Assembly: GCA_016711485.1 (NCBI GenBank)
Contig: JADJSX010000023.1
Coordinates: 836,001 to 900,000 of the forward strand
DNA: 64,000 nt
Direction: 5' to 3'
From: Leptospiraceae bacterium
GTDB taxonomy: Bacteria; Spirochaetota; Leptospiria; Leptospirales; Leptospiraceae
The position numbers and the translations under genes were made by a program. The notes under the pieces are model-generated. The model had not been told where the DNA came from. It made no database searches and was given only the letters and a program-made list of their open reading frames with translations. Positions 9,666-18,287 of this stretch are shown here, piece by piece (position 1 is the stretch's first letter; every line of letters begins with the position of its first letter).

Positions 9666-10154
9666 TTAAACCATTCCTTTAATATCTTTTTCTTGTATGA
9701 ATTTCTGTAAGTTAATGAGGATTTTTAAAGTATCCCCAGATTTGCCAATAGCCTCAACAAACTTTTCCATATTCGTTTCTTCGAATCCGGGAGAAGGTTC
9801 AATTGCTTCTTTCGGGATTTTTAAAACTTCTTTCATTCCGTCTACAACTAGACCTGCACTTAGATTATTTATATTTATAATCAAAATACAAGTGAAGTCA
9901 GTGTATTCAATTGCGGGTAAACCGAAACGTAACCGCACATCAATGATTGGGATGATTTTTCCGCGTAGGTTGATAACCCCCTTAACGTAAGGGGGTAAAT
10001 TCGGAATAAACGTAATCGGTTGAAAAGCAATGATTTCAATTAAATACCGAATCTCAATTCCATATTCTCTTCCATCAATAAAGAAAATGATGTAGAGGTT
10101 TTCCATTGTATCTTGTGACTTATCGGTTTGTTCTTCTTCAAATGTTGTAGTCAT
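9666..10154 (-). CDS. cheW: CheW adaptor protein, intact copy
   Basis: The 162-residue CheW domain contains the typical core FIDGREYGIEIRYLIEII, NLPPYVKGVINLRG and IIPIIDVRLRFG. CheW couples MCPs to CheA. The gene is 10 bp downstream of an mcp and 8 bp upstream of cheA. Its sequence is nearly identical over most of its length to the broken cheW at 12411-12904. This copy has five T residues at 9956-9960 where the broken copy has four, so this is the intact form. Confidence 0.95.
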   Translation of the reverse strand: MTTTFEEEQTDKSQDTMENLYIIFFIDGREYGIEIRYLIEIIAFQPITFIPNLPPYVKGVINLRGKIIPIIDVRLRFGLPAIEYTDFTCILIININNLSAGLVVDGMKEVLKIPKEAIEPSPGFEETNMEKFVEAIGKSGDTLKILINLQKFIQEKDIKGMV

Positions 10155-10164
10155 ACAAGTATCC

Positions 10165-11898
10165 TTACTTTAAATCAATTCTTCTTTTTGTTGAAGTAAA
10201 ATCTTTCTTTTTTTCTTCCTTAGATTTTCTAATAGAAAATCTTTTTACCATTGTTTGGAAGGCTTCGGCTTGGCTCGACAACTCAAGACTAGCCGCAGAA
10301 CTTTCTTCTGCTGTTGCCGCTGCACTCATTGTCACTTGGGAAATTTGATTAATGCCGACTGTCGTTTCTACAACCGAAGAAGATTGTTCAATGGAGGCTT
10401 GGGCAATATCTTTAATAAGCTCTGTAACATCCACGACCCCTGAAGTCATTTTATTTAACTCTGCAGCCGTTCTTTCTGCGATGTCCATTCCAGAACGAAC
10501 TGTTTTAATAGAGCCTTCAATCATCTTCGTTGTTTCCTTTGCCGCATTTGCACTACGAGATGCAAGGCTACGAACTTCTTCTGCAACAACGTTAAATCCT
10601 TTTCCATGTTGTCCTGCTCGTGCCGCTTCCACAGCAGCATTTAATGCGAGAATATTTGTCTGAAATGCAATTGCATCAATTTCTTTTATGATCTTGGCAA
10701 TATTTTCAGAGGTTTCACTAATTTCTTCCATCGCTTTGAGCATACCTTTCATTTCCGTATTGCTTGCCACTGCTTGGTCTTTTAGACTCAATGCTTGGTT
10801 GCTTGCATTCTTCGCATTCTTCGCGTTATCCTTGGCTTTGAGTTCGATGACGGCTAACGTAGAAGTAATTTCTTCGACACTGCTTGCTTGTTCATTGGAA
10901 CCTTGGGAGAGTGATTGACTAGAATCAGCTACTTGTCTTGAGCTAATATGAATTTGTTCCGACGCATCTATGATTTCTCCGATTAAGTCGTTGAAGGAAT
11001 CGGTTATTAATATTAAAGCTTCTTTAATTTCTGCAAAATCTCCACTAAAATTTTTCTTCACTTCAACACTAAGGTCACCCGCAGACATAGCACTTAAAAC
11101 TCTTGAAATTTCTTCGACGTATTCGTTTAGCGAATCAATACTTTCATTGTATGCTTTTCCCATTAATGCAATTTCGTCATTTCCTTGGATATGTACTTTC
11201 TTACTTAAATCCCCCTTGGAAAGTGCTAATACTGAATTTAAAATTTGTTCAATATTGCCTAAAATATTTTTAGAAACAAAAAAACCGAATAGGCTGGAAA
11301 TGAATGTTGCTAATATTGTGCCTACAAATATAATCCAAATACCAGAATTCAATGTACTTTCATTTTCCAAACCTCTCTTCTTTAATAGGCTTTCTTCATC
11401 TCGTTTCATGGAATCTAAAATTGTACGGATATCATCCATAACGATTTTGCCTCTATCTGTCTTAATGACAGCCAACGCAGAATCAAAACCTTGGCTTTTA
11501 CGAAGTTCTATTGTTTCAGCAAGTTCAGATAATTTTCCTGCAACTAAAGGTCTAAGTTTCCTTATCCTTTCCTGTTGATCGGAATTGTCGCTAGTTAGAT
11601 TGGCTAGATGGTCAATGTTTTTATCTAATTCTATTCTTGCTGCTAAATAAGGGTCTTTGTATTTATCCTCCCCTGTAATGACATAACCCCTTTGTCCAGT
11701 TTCTGCATCTTTTAGAAGGGATAATGTTTGATCGATATCCATGATAACCTGATATGTATGGGTCACCCATTTGTTTGATTCTGCAAGTGATTTCATATTA
11801 TAATAAGTGATTGATTCTATTATTACAAATATAATGATTCCGATACCGAAGCTACTATTGATTTTAGTTCTAATTTTAAAGTCCATATTTTTCTCCAA
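10165..11898 (-). CDS. Methyl-accepting chemotaxis protein with CHASE3-like sensor
   Basis: The 577-residue receptor has a helix at about 12-32, then an extracytoplasmic helical sensor resembling CHASE3 (LKDAETGQRGYVITGEDKY is its hallmark). A second helix lies at about 187-210, followed by HAMP-like segments and a methyl-accepting signalling domain from about 315. The hairpin tip is intact (EIDAIAFQTNILALNAAVEA, RAGQHGKGFNVVAEEVRSLA). The ligand is unknown. Its C-terminal third is strongly similar at DNA level to the mcp genes at 12914 and 23870, so these domains were copied or homogenised within the genome. Methionine 5 is an alternative start. Confidence 0.92.
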   Translation of the reverse strand: MEKNMDFKIRTKINSSFGIGIIIFVIIESITYYNMKSLAESNKWVTHTYQVIMDIDQTLSLLKDAETGQRGYVITGEDKYKDPYLAARIELDKNIDHLANLTSDNSDQQERIRKLRPLVAGKLSELAETIELRKSQGFDSALAVIKTDRGKIVMDDIRTILDSMKRDEESLLKKRGLENESTLNSGIWIIFVGTILATFISSLFGFFVSKNILGNIEQILNSVLALSKGDLSKKVHIQGNDEIALMGKAYNESIDSLNEYVEEISRVLSAMSAGDLSVEVKKNFSGDFAEIKEALILITDSFNDLIGEIIDASEQIHISSRQVADSSQSLSQGSNEQASSVEEITSTLAVIELKAKDNAKNAKNASNQALSLKDQAVASNTEMKGMLKAMEEISETSENIAKIIKEIDAIAFQTNILALNAAVEAARAGQHGKGFNVVAEEVRSLASRSANAAKETTKMIEGSIKTVRSGMDIAERTAAELNKMTSGVVDVTELIKDIAQASIEQSSSVVETTVGINQISQVTMSAAATAEESSAASLELSSQAEAFQTMVKRFSIRKSKEEKKKDFTSTKRRIDLK

Positions 11899-12161
11899 GA
11901 AAAAATCTTATTATCTGATTTACTGGTGCGCTACTGGAACTGTTTAAAAGCAAAGATTTTTGAGGAAAAAAACGCCAATAAACCCGCACTCCGTGGCTAA
12001 ATAAGTCAGCAAAAAACTTTCCAATACTTTTACAGTTGCTTCTTTAATCATCGTCTTCTTTTATCTTACTCAATAATTTTCAATTTGAAATCATTTAACT
12101 TTATACTTTCATAAATTAAATAATATTTTTGCCATTTTCAATTAAATTAAACATTAAATTT

Positions 12162-12201
12162 TTTCAATAGTTAATAATGATTATATTTTTAACTATTGAA
12201 A
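12162..12201. other. 13-bp inverted repeat in the AT-rich gap 11899-12232
   Basis: TTTCAATAGTTAA (12162-12174) and TTAACTATTGAAA (12189-12201) are perfect complements with a 14-nt loop. It lies past the end of the broken cheW, before the CHASE3 mcp. Neither side has a convincing T-run in the leftward direction, so it may be an operator or weak attenuator rather than a terminator. The rest of 11899-12161 shows no gene that I can support. Confidence 0.35.
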
Positions 12202-12232
12202 GGTAAAGTTTAAGGAAAATAATTAATAACTC

Positions 12233-12399
12233 ACCTTACGCGCAAGCGCGTTGAGGTGAGAGCTAGAGGCAATCGGCGACACTTCGACGATCGCTCAGTG
12301 CATCGCTTGGGCTGCCGCCCAAACCTGCTTATTCATTAGCTTTATCTAATATTCTTAAATTAGACCTCATTTTCGTAAAATTCCTATTTTGCGTAAGGT
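12233..12399 (-). repeat. MITE-like element, ACCTTACGC family, copy C (167 bp)
   Basis: The ends are perfect 9-bp terminal inverted repeats, ACCTTACGC (12233-12241) and GCGTAAGGT (12391-12399). They are flanked by the near-identical direct repeats AATTAATAACTC (12221-12232) and AATTAATACCTC (12401-12412), possibly a target duplication. The 3' inner part, read on the minus strand, aligns with the copies at 27655 and 58785 through an AAGAATATTAGAtAAaGCTA-type block; the middle differs. It holds no coding sequence and sits directly after the broken cheW. Confidence 0.6.
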
Positions 12400-12410
12400 C
12401 AATTAATACC

Positions 12411-12904
12411 TCAAGGTGATGTTATATTTTTTAAATCTTTTTCGTGAATAAATTTTTCCATATTGATAATAATTTTTAAAGTTTCTTCAGATTTGCCAAT
12501 AGCCTCAACAAATCTTTCCATATCAGATTCTTCGAATCCTGGGGAAGGTTCAATAAACTCTTTTGGTATTTTTAAAACTTCTTTTACCCCGTCTACAACA
12601 AGACCTGCACTAAGATTATTGATATTCATAATCAAAATACAAGTGAAGTCAGTGTATTCAATTGCAGGTAAACCCAAACGTAACCGCACATCAATGATTG
12701 GGATGATTTTCCGCGTAGGTTGATAACCCCCTTAACGTAAGGGGGTAAATTCGGAATAAACGTAATCGGTTGAAATGCAATGATTTCAATTAAATACCGA
12801 ATCTCAATTCCATATTCTCTTCCATCAATAAAGAAAATGATGTAGAGATTTTCCATTGTATCTTGTGATTCTTCTGTTGTTTCATCAAGTATTTCAGTTG
12901 TCAT
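12411..12904 (-). pseudogene. cheW: cheW, second copy, broken by a 1-nt frameshift
   Basis: The N-terminal 66 residues (from the ATG at 12904 to INLRGK) and the C-terminal residues from RLRLGLPAIEY to the stop at 12411 are in different frames. The break is at 12707-12710, where the minus strand reads AAAA against AAAAA in the intact cheW. Adding one base restores the whole CheW domain. Near-identity with 9666-10154 indicates a recent duplication or gene conversion. The gene starts 9 bp after the mcp stop, so it was a cheW-mcp pair like its neighbour. It could be a true pseudogene or a homopolymer sequencing error. Confidence 0.85.
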
Positions 12905-12913
12905 ATGAATCTC

Positions 12914-15745
12914 CTACTTTAGATCAATTTTCTTTTTGGAAGCAGAGGAATTTCCACTTCTATTGTCTTTCGATTTTTTGATATTGAATCGTTTGACCAT
13001 ACTTTGGAAAGCTTCCGCTTGACTAGATAACTCTAAACTAGCAGCAGAACTTTCTTCGGCAGTAGCGGCAGCACTCATTGTGACTTGCGAGATTTGATTG
13101 ATACCAGTTGTTGTCTCTACGACAGAGGAAGATTGTTCAATGGAAGCAGAAGCAATGTCTTTTACAAGTTCTGTAACATCCACAACACCCGCAGTCATTT
13201 TGTTTAACTCGTTTGCAGTTCTTCCCGCGATGTCCATACCAGACCGAACGGTTTTGATAGAACCTTCAATCATCTTAGCTGTTTCTTTTGCGGCATTTGC
13301 ACTACGAGAAGCGAGGTTACGAACTTCTTCTGCAACAACGTTAAATCCTTTTCCATGTTGTCCGGCTCTAGCAGCTTCTACTGCGGCGTTTAACGCAAGA
13401 ATGTTAGTTTGGAAAGCAATTGCATCAATTTCTTTAATGATCTTTGCGATGTTTTCGGAAGTTTCACTGATTTCTTCCATAGCTTTTAACATACCTTTCA
13501 TTTCGTTGTTACTAGCGACAGCTTGATCTTTGACTCCCAAAGCTTGTTCACTTGCATTCTTCGCATTCTTGGCGTTATCCTTAGCTTTGAGTTCGATGAC
13601 GGCTAACGTAGAAGTAATTTCTTCTACACTGCTTGCTTGTTCATTAGAACCTTGTGATAGGGATTGACTAGAATCAGCGACTTGTCTAGAGCTAATGAGG
13701 ATTTGATCGGAAGCGTTGATGATTTCTCCGATTAAGTCGTTGAAAGAATCTACAATTAGAATTAACGCTCTTTTGATTTCAGCAAAATCTCCACTGAAAT
13801 CTTTTGTAATTTCAATCGATAAATCACCTGCGGACATAGCCGAAAGAACTCTAGAGATTTCACCAACGTAATCATTTAGGCTAACCAAACTTGAGTTCAG
13901 AGCATTTTTGATATTTGCATGATCTCCTTTGTAATCGCCTGTAACTCTTACTTTAAGATTACCTTTGGCTAATTCTTGTAACACGCTAGCAGCTTCTTGG
14001 ACCGGCAGAATAACAGCGTCTAATGTACTATTGACCCCTTCTACAACTTTGCGGAAGTCTCCTTCGTGTTTCATAGCATCTGCACGAGTGGAAAGTTTAC
14101 CGTCGATAGCGGCTTTAGAAAGCATTCCAGCGTCGGCAACGAGAAGGTTAACGTTTTCGATACAACGATTGAGGTTGTCTTTGATTGTGTTGAAGTCACC
14201 GTTGTAGTTTTGGGAGATTTTAGTAGGGATAGCACCGTGTGAGATTTTATCTACATAATCCGCCGCAACGTTCAGAGGTCCGATGACAGCGTCTAGTGTT
14301 TTGTTAACCCCTTCTACAATTTTACGATAGTCGCCTTGGTGTTTGGTAGCATCTGCACGAGTAGAAAGTTTTCCTTCAACAGCGGCAACGGATAACATAT
14401 TAGCATCAGTGACAAGAGCATTTACGTTATCAATAGCATTGTTCAGATTGTTTTTGATAACATTAAAATCGCCTTTGTAAGTGTCGGTGATTTTTAAAGG
14501 GATAGCGCCACGAGATATTTTGTCTACATAATCCGCCGCTACGTTCAGAGGTCCGATTACAGCGTCTAAAGTATTGTTAACGCCTTCTACAATTTTACGA
14601 TAGTCGCCTTGGTGTTTAGTAGCATCGGCACGGGTAGCGAGTTTTCCTTCAACAGCAGCAACGGATAACATATTAGCATCAGCGACAAGAGCATTTACAT
14701 TGTCAATAGCGTTGTTAAGATTGTTTTTGATAACATTAAAATCCCCGTTGTAATTGTCGGTGATTTTGGCTGGGATAGCCCCGCGTGAGATTTTGTCTAC
14801 ATAATCCGCGGCAACATTCAGAGGGCCAATTACAGCGTCTAACGTTTTGTTGACTCCTTCTACGATATTTCGCATATCACCTTTGTATTTAGTTCCATCT
14901 GCTCTTGTGGAAAGTTTTCCTTCTAAAGCGGCACGAGACAACATGGTTGCGTCTGCCAACATAGACTTCATACTGATCATCATTCCTTGGAAGTTTTTAG
15001 CAAAATTCCCTAGTTCATCCTCGCCATGCACTTCGATTTTAGCATTAAAATTTCCCTCTTGTCCTATTTCAAATACTGATTTATCTAAACTGAGGATAGG
15101 ATTGATTATAGAGCGTATTAGGACGAATCCGACAAATCCTAACAAAAGTAGGGAGAGGATTGATACAATGGAAATATTTCGAGTAACGGTAGAAATAAGA
15201 TCGAGTGCACCTCTTGATTCTTCTTGTGAGATTTTTATTTGGTAATCTTGGAGTTTGTCTAATAATGCGATGTATTTTAGCTGAATTGGTCTAAATTCTG
15301 AAATGAGTAAATTGTAAGCCTCTTCTTTATTGTCTTTTTCTATTACAGATATGAATTTATCTTGCGTTTTAATGAATTCACTTCTAACAATATTGATGTC
15401 TGACAATATTTCAATTGCTTTGGGATTTTTAATGAGTGGTTTTAAATAGTCTAACTTTTGTCCTATTATTTCTCGTGCTCTTAGAATTTCATTTTTTTCT
15501 TCATTAACTTGTGCAGTTTCTCTGAAAATATACATATTTCTGGCGGCGCGAGCTATAATGTTTACTTGTTTTGAAATTTCAGATAGTGCTGCTACTTTAG
15601 GGATTCGATCGTTTGCAATTTTTTCGGTTGTTTGACCTACGTCAGCCATTCGTAATACTGCATAAAAAAGGATCGCTATCATAAAAGTAAAGAAAGTGGC
15701 AAAGACTAAGATAAGCCTTGTTTTAATACTCATATTTTTGAACAT
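12914..15745 (-). CDS. Large methyl-accepting chemotaxis protein with four tandem HAMP-like units
   Basis: The 943-residue receptor has a first helix at about 9-31, a four-helix-bundle-like sensor to about 190, a second helix at about 193-213 and a HAMP. From about residue 263 to 625 four units of 91 residues follow, each reading like MLSxAAxxGKLSTRADxxKH, then VEGVNxTLDAVI, an AADYVDKIS or LAKGNL segment, and Y(N/K)GD. Another HAMP-like segment leads to a complete signalling domain (about 660-915) with the usual hairpin tip. Poly-HAMP arrays of this kind are known from soluble and membrane receptors and are thought to relay signal over a distance. It is co-transcribed with the broken cheW. 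Confidence 0.9.
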   Translation of the reverse strand: MFKNMSIKTRLILVFATFFTFMIAILFYAVLRMADVGQTTEKIANDRIPKVAALSEISKQVNIIARAARNMYIFRETAQVNEEKNEILRAREIIGQKLDYLKPLIKNPKAIEILSDINIVRSEFIKTQDKFISVIEKDNKEEAYNLLISEFRPIQLKYIALLDKLQDYQIKISQEESRGALDLISTVTRNISIVSILSLLLLGFVGFVLIRSIINPILSLDKSVFEIGQEGNFNAKIEVHGEDELGNFAKNFQGMMISMKSMLADATMLSRAALEGKLSTRADGTKYKGDMRNIVEGVNKTLDAVIGPLNVAADYVDKISRGAIPAKITDNYNGDFNVIKNNLNNAIDNVNALVADANMLSVAAVEGKLATRADATKHQGDYRKIVEGVNNTLDAVIGPLNVAADYVDKISRGAIPLKITDTYKGDFNVIKNNLNNAIDNVNALVTDANMLSVAAVEGKLSTRADATKHQGDYRKIVEGVNKTLDAVIGPLNVAADYVDKISHGAIPTKISQNYNGDFNTIKDNLNRCIENVNLLVADAGMLSKAAIDGKLSTRADAMKHEGDFRKVVEGVNSTLDAVILPVQEAASVLQELAKGNLKVRVTGDYKGDHANIKNALNSSLVSLNDYVGEISRVLSAMSAGDLSIEITKDFSGDFAEIKRALILIVDSFNDLIGEIINASDQILISSRQVADSSQSLSQGSNEQASSVEEITSTLAVIELKAKDNAKNAKNASEQALGVKDQAVASNNEMKGMLKAMEEISETSENIAKIIKEIDAIAFQTNILALNAAVEAARAGQHGKGFNVVAEEVRNLASRSANAAKETAKMIEGSIKTVRSGMDIAGRTANELNKMTAGVVDVTELVKDIASASIEQSSSVVETTTGINQISQVTMSAAATAEESSAASLELSSQAEAFQSMVKRFNIKKSKDNRSGNSSASKKKIDLK
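13871..14959 (-). repeat. Four 273-bp in-frame tandem repeats inside the mcp gene
   Basis: The landmark CTACATAATC occurs at 14251, 14524 and 14797, exactly 273 bp apart (91 codons). Units 1-3 are highly alike at DNA level; unit 4, nearest the signalling domain, has diverged (VQEAASVLQELAKGN in place of LNVAADYVDKISRG). The regular period and DNA similarity suggest expansion by unequal crossing-over, so the unit number may vary between strains. Confidence 0.85.
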
Positions 15746-15957
15746 TTTTGAACCTCTGTGTATGAATTTAAATTATTTACTCGAAATACAATTTTTTTTC
15801 TGAATTGGGGGCTAAATAAGGTAAATTTATTATTTCTTAATTATTATACCTAAGCTAATAATGGTATGTTATATTAACAGTTTATAATTTATCCAATAAT
15901 CTGACATATATCATAAGTTTAGATAGGTTGTATCAATCGAATATATACTCAAGACAG

Positions 15958-16052
15958 AGTGGTTTTCGGTGTCATGGTGAGCTTGTCGAATCCATGCTTA
16001 ATTGAAATAGCACCCTTCGACACGCTCAGGATGACAAATTACTAAAACCACT
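15958..16052. repeat. Inverted repeat built of GTCATnnTGAGCnnGTCGAA units
   Basis: GTGTCATGGTGAGCTTGTCGAA (15969 on) faces TTCGACACGCTCAGGATGACA (to 16035), inside outer arms AGTGGTTTT and AAAACCACT. The TGTCATcCTGAGCgtGTCGAAggg motif is a widespread intergenic repeat in many bacterial genomes. It lies between the mcp promoter region and bshB1. No gene is supportable in 15746-16220. Confidence 0.6.
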
Positions 16053-16062
16053 TTAGCTCAAG

Positions 16063-16213
16063 TATACCAAATGCCTAAAGTAATTTCCCACAAGGACTTT
16101 ATCTTGCATTTGGTATACCGCACAAGCTGAAGTGCGTGAACACTAAGAAGTGCTTAGACCGAACGCATTTTTTCGAACTAGAAAAGTGCAATTTCTTTTG
16201 GCGTTCAGTATAA
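16063..16213. repeat. MITE-like element, TATAC family, copy A
   Basis: The left end reads TATACCAAATGCCTAAAGTA and the right end, on the minus strand, TATACTGAACGCCAAAAGAA. A nested perfect 12-bp pair, TATACCAAATGC (16063-16074) and GCATTTGGTATA (16106-16117), forms a 55-bp hairpin inside it. The end pattern TATACnnnnyGCCnAAAG recurs at both ends of the element at 62072-62184. There is no coding content. It lies 7 bp beyond the end of the leftward bshB1-type gene. Confidence 0.5.
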
Positions 16214-16220
16214 GAGTATA

Positions 16221-16904
16221 CTATTTTAAAAACAGCTTTCCAATTTCCATAATGCCCAAGGAGTCACGCATATAAAAAGGTTCTGCATACTTGGTATTAA
16301 TTCGCATGCCAAAATAACGATTGGTCTCAATGGATTCTCGAATGAAAGTCCCTTGTCCCTTTTTTATGAATTGGGATTCATAACATTCTAAGATTTGTTG
16401 TTTTTGTTCAACGTAGGGACTTATATCAACACAGAAAGTAGGCTCAAGATTCAGTTTGATATGATTGGGGAAATAGTAGATTACCCTTGTAGGAAAAAAA
16501 GGTTCTCCAATGATGTCACATTTGGTAAGTTTAGAATAAAATCTGGCTGAATCCGTGAGTTTACTTACGGCAATATGATCAGGATGTACGTCATATTCGT
16601 AATGAGTAAATATATACTCACATTTTAGAGAACGAAAAATTTCAGCTAGTTTAATTCTATTTTCTACCGTTTCTTCGATATAACGATTTTTTATGTCGAG
16701 GGTAATTCGATTTACTCCTAGAAAGCTCTGCGGCTTTTTTCTTTCGATTTCTCTAATTTCAATAGATCCATGTGGGGTAGGCTCTCCGTCTGAAATATCT
16801 AAAACAGTAACTTCGTGTCCTGCGTCTAATAGTCGTAAAACGCTTCCTCCCATAGAAAGTTCTACATCATCTGGATGTGCTCCGATACAAACAATTTTAC
16901 TCAT
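16221..16904 (-). CDS. bshB1: PIG-L family N-acetylglucosaminyl deacetylase, BshB1-like
   Basis: The 227-residue zinc enzyme has the zinc-binding and catalytic motif GAHPDDVE at residues 8-15 and the second zinc ligand motif HPDH at about 122-125. Overall length and the C-terminal pattern FPTRVIYYFPNH, VDISPYVEQKQQILECYESQF resemble BshB1, which deacetylates GlcNAc-malate in bacillithiol synthesis. No other bsh gene is nearby, so the substrate is inferred from family similarity; other PIG-L deacetylases act on different GlcNAc conjugates. The start codon lies inside the 3' end of the upstream patatin frame once its frameshift is corrected, which supports translational coupling. Confidence 0.72.
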   Translation of the reverse strand: MSKIVCIGAHPDDVELSMGGSVLRLLDAGHEVTVLDISDGEPTPHGSIEIREIERKKPQSFLGVNRITLDIKNRYIEETVENRIKLAEIFRSLKCEYIFTHYEYDVHPDHIAVSKLTDSARFYSKLTKCDIIGEPFFPTRVIYYFPNHIKLNLEPTFCVDISPYVEQKQQILECYESQFIKKGQGTFIRESIETNRYFGMRINTKYAEPFYMRDSLGIMEIGKLFLK

Positions 16905-17833
16905 AATCAGAATTTAAAAAAGAGAAAATTTTCTCTTTTTGTTCCTCCGCATTTTTTTTGCCTAGTTCATAGGCCTCTCTAGCTCCTATCGCATTTGTAT
17001 AATCAAATGTTTGGATTGGGAGTTTCCCTTCGGGTCTAATGAAATAAGTATTTTTCAAAGTTTCGTTTGATTTACCATAAAGAGTTGTATCTTCATAATA
17101 AATGCCGATTTTTTTTTCGTGTATTGGAAAATTGTTCTAACAGTAAATTGTTGGTTAGTCCGCCGTCCAAGTAATACTCTTCGTTGATTCTTTGAAAACT
17201 AAGTACGGGGGGAATGGAAGAGGAATTCATTATAATTTGTTCTGTGATGGCCGGATACTGAAAGTCCTTATTTGTAAAAATTACTTCTTTTAAATTCCAG
17301 TCTTTTACTATTTTGTTTACTCGGTTTCCTGGAAGACCTTTTTCTTTGTCCTTTTCATCGAGTAACACCGCTCGCATTGTTTTTGGAATTAGGAGGAGTT
17401 TTTTCCAATAATTATGGAAGTTTCCTTTTCTGGGAAATGCTTTTACAGCAAGGATAAAAATCTTTACTCTACTTCTACTGACTTTTTCAAAGTCAATGGA
17501 GTAACGCAGAGTACGTCTGTACATATTTTCATGTGGGAAAGGTCTTTTTCCCATAAGCAAGTGGTGTGGCCGAAAGTTGCTTTTGTTTCTTTTGAGTAAT
17601 TGTTCGAAGTATTCGATTCCTTCTTCTTCTCTTTGGGAAATAATCATAAGTCCAATCGCAGAACCTGCACTGACTCCAGAAATTTCTTTGATTTTAATTC
17701 CCCAACTTCTAAGTTTGAATCCCACACCCAAACCATAAAGTGCTTTGCAACCACCGCCAGCGATCGCGAGTGCTATTTCATTATTTTTAAAAACTTTTTT
17801 GATTTTCTTACGAATTGTCTTATAGACTGGCAT
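16897..17833 (-). pseudogene. Patatin-like phospholipase, interrupted by a frameshift at an A9 run
   Basis: The frame from the ATG at 17833 encodes a patatin domain with the oxyanion GGGCKALYGLG, the nucleophile serine in GVSAG (SAGSAIG) and the catalytic aspartate in YLDGGLTNN, then stops at 17093. Just before the stop, nine A residues (T9 on the plus strand, 17109-17117) occur. Removing one A continues the frame as KKIGIYYEDTTLYG for about 70 more residues to a TAA at 16897-16899, which overlaps the bshB1 start by 8 bp. That tight overlap argues the longer frame is the ancestral one. It may be mutated, rescued by slippage, or missequenced. Confidence 0.78.
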
Positions 17834-17913
17834 AGAAATTATTAGTTTTCTCCTAATTTATTCTAGCAATAAAAAAACGTTTATGAAATTAAATACTTTA
17901 TCAGTATAGACTT

Positions 17914-18279
17914 ATGAGAAGATTTTATATAACTTTGAGTTTATTTATAACCTGTTTATCAGCAGGGTGGATATTTTCCCAAGAAGGGGAAACAAAAGAA
18001 ATGACATTACATGATTTTATGGAAGATCATGTAGAATTGGCAGAAAAGAAATTTAAAAAAGGTAATAAAGAGCCAATGAAGAGAATTTTACAAACAATTC
18101 CTAGTTTAGCACTACCAGAAGACAAAGAAAAATGGGAACAAATTACATCTGAAGCCCTTGAATCAGGGAAATATCTTTCTTCTTGTAAGTCTTGCCATGT
18201 AAAATTTAAAAAGTCCTATAAAAAATCTTATAAAAAAAGATTAGTTTCAATTCCAAAGGAAATATTAAATTTAAAATAA
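17914..18279 (+). CDS. Small exported c-type haem protein
   Basis: The 121-residue protein has a signal peptide (residues 1-22, cleavage near WIFS-QEG) and one CKSCH haem-attachment site near residue 92. The acidic helical N-terminal half (MTLHDFMEDHV, LAEKKFKKGN) and lysine-rich C-terminus resemble short cytochrome c-556/c'-like four-helix proteins, but the family is not certain. It should act in the periplasm. It lies 8 bp upstream of a hybrid histidine kinase in the same orientation, so the two are probably co-transcribed and may be functionally linked, for example in redox sensing. Confidence 0.7.
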   Translation: MRRFYITLSLFITCLSAGWIFSQEGETKEMTLHDFMEDHVELAEKKFKKGNKEPMKRILQTIPSLALPEDKEKWEQITSEALESGKYLSSCKSCHVKFKKSYKKSYKKRLVSIPKEILNLK

Positions 18280-18287
18280 TATTACCT

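Noticed and set aside
12162..12201. Factor-independent terminator
   Set aside because: The stem is AT-only in practice and lacks a downstream T-run in the leftward transcript.
13098..13526. Serine/alanine-rich plus-strand frame opposite the mcp signalling domain (also at 10352 and 24054)
   Set aside because: It recurs opposite every mcp because the mcp DNA is conserved; it is an antisense shadow.
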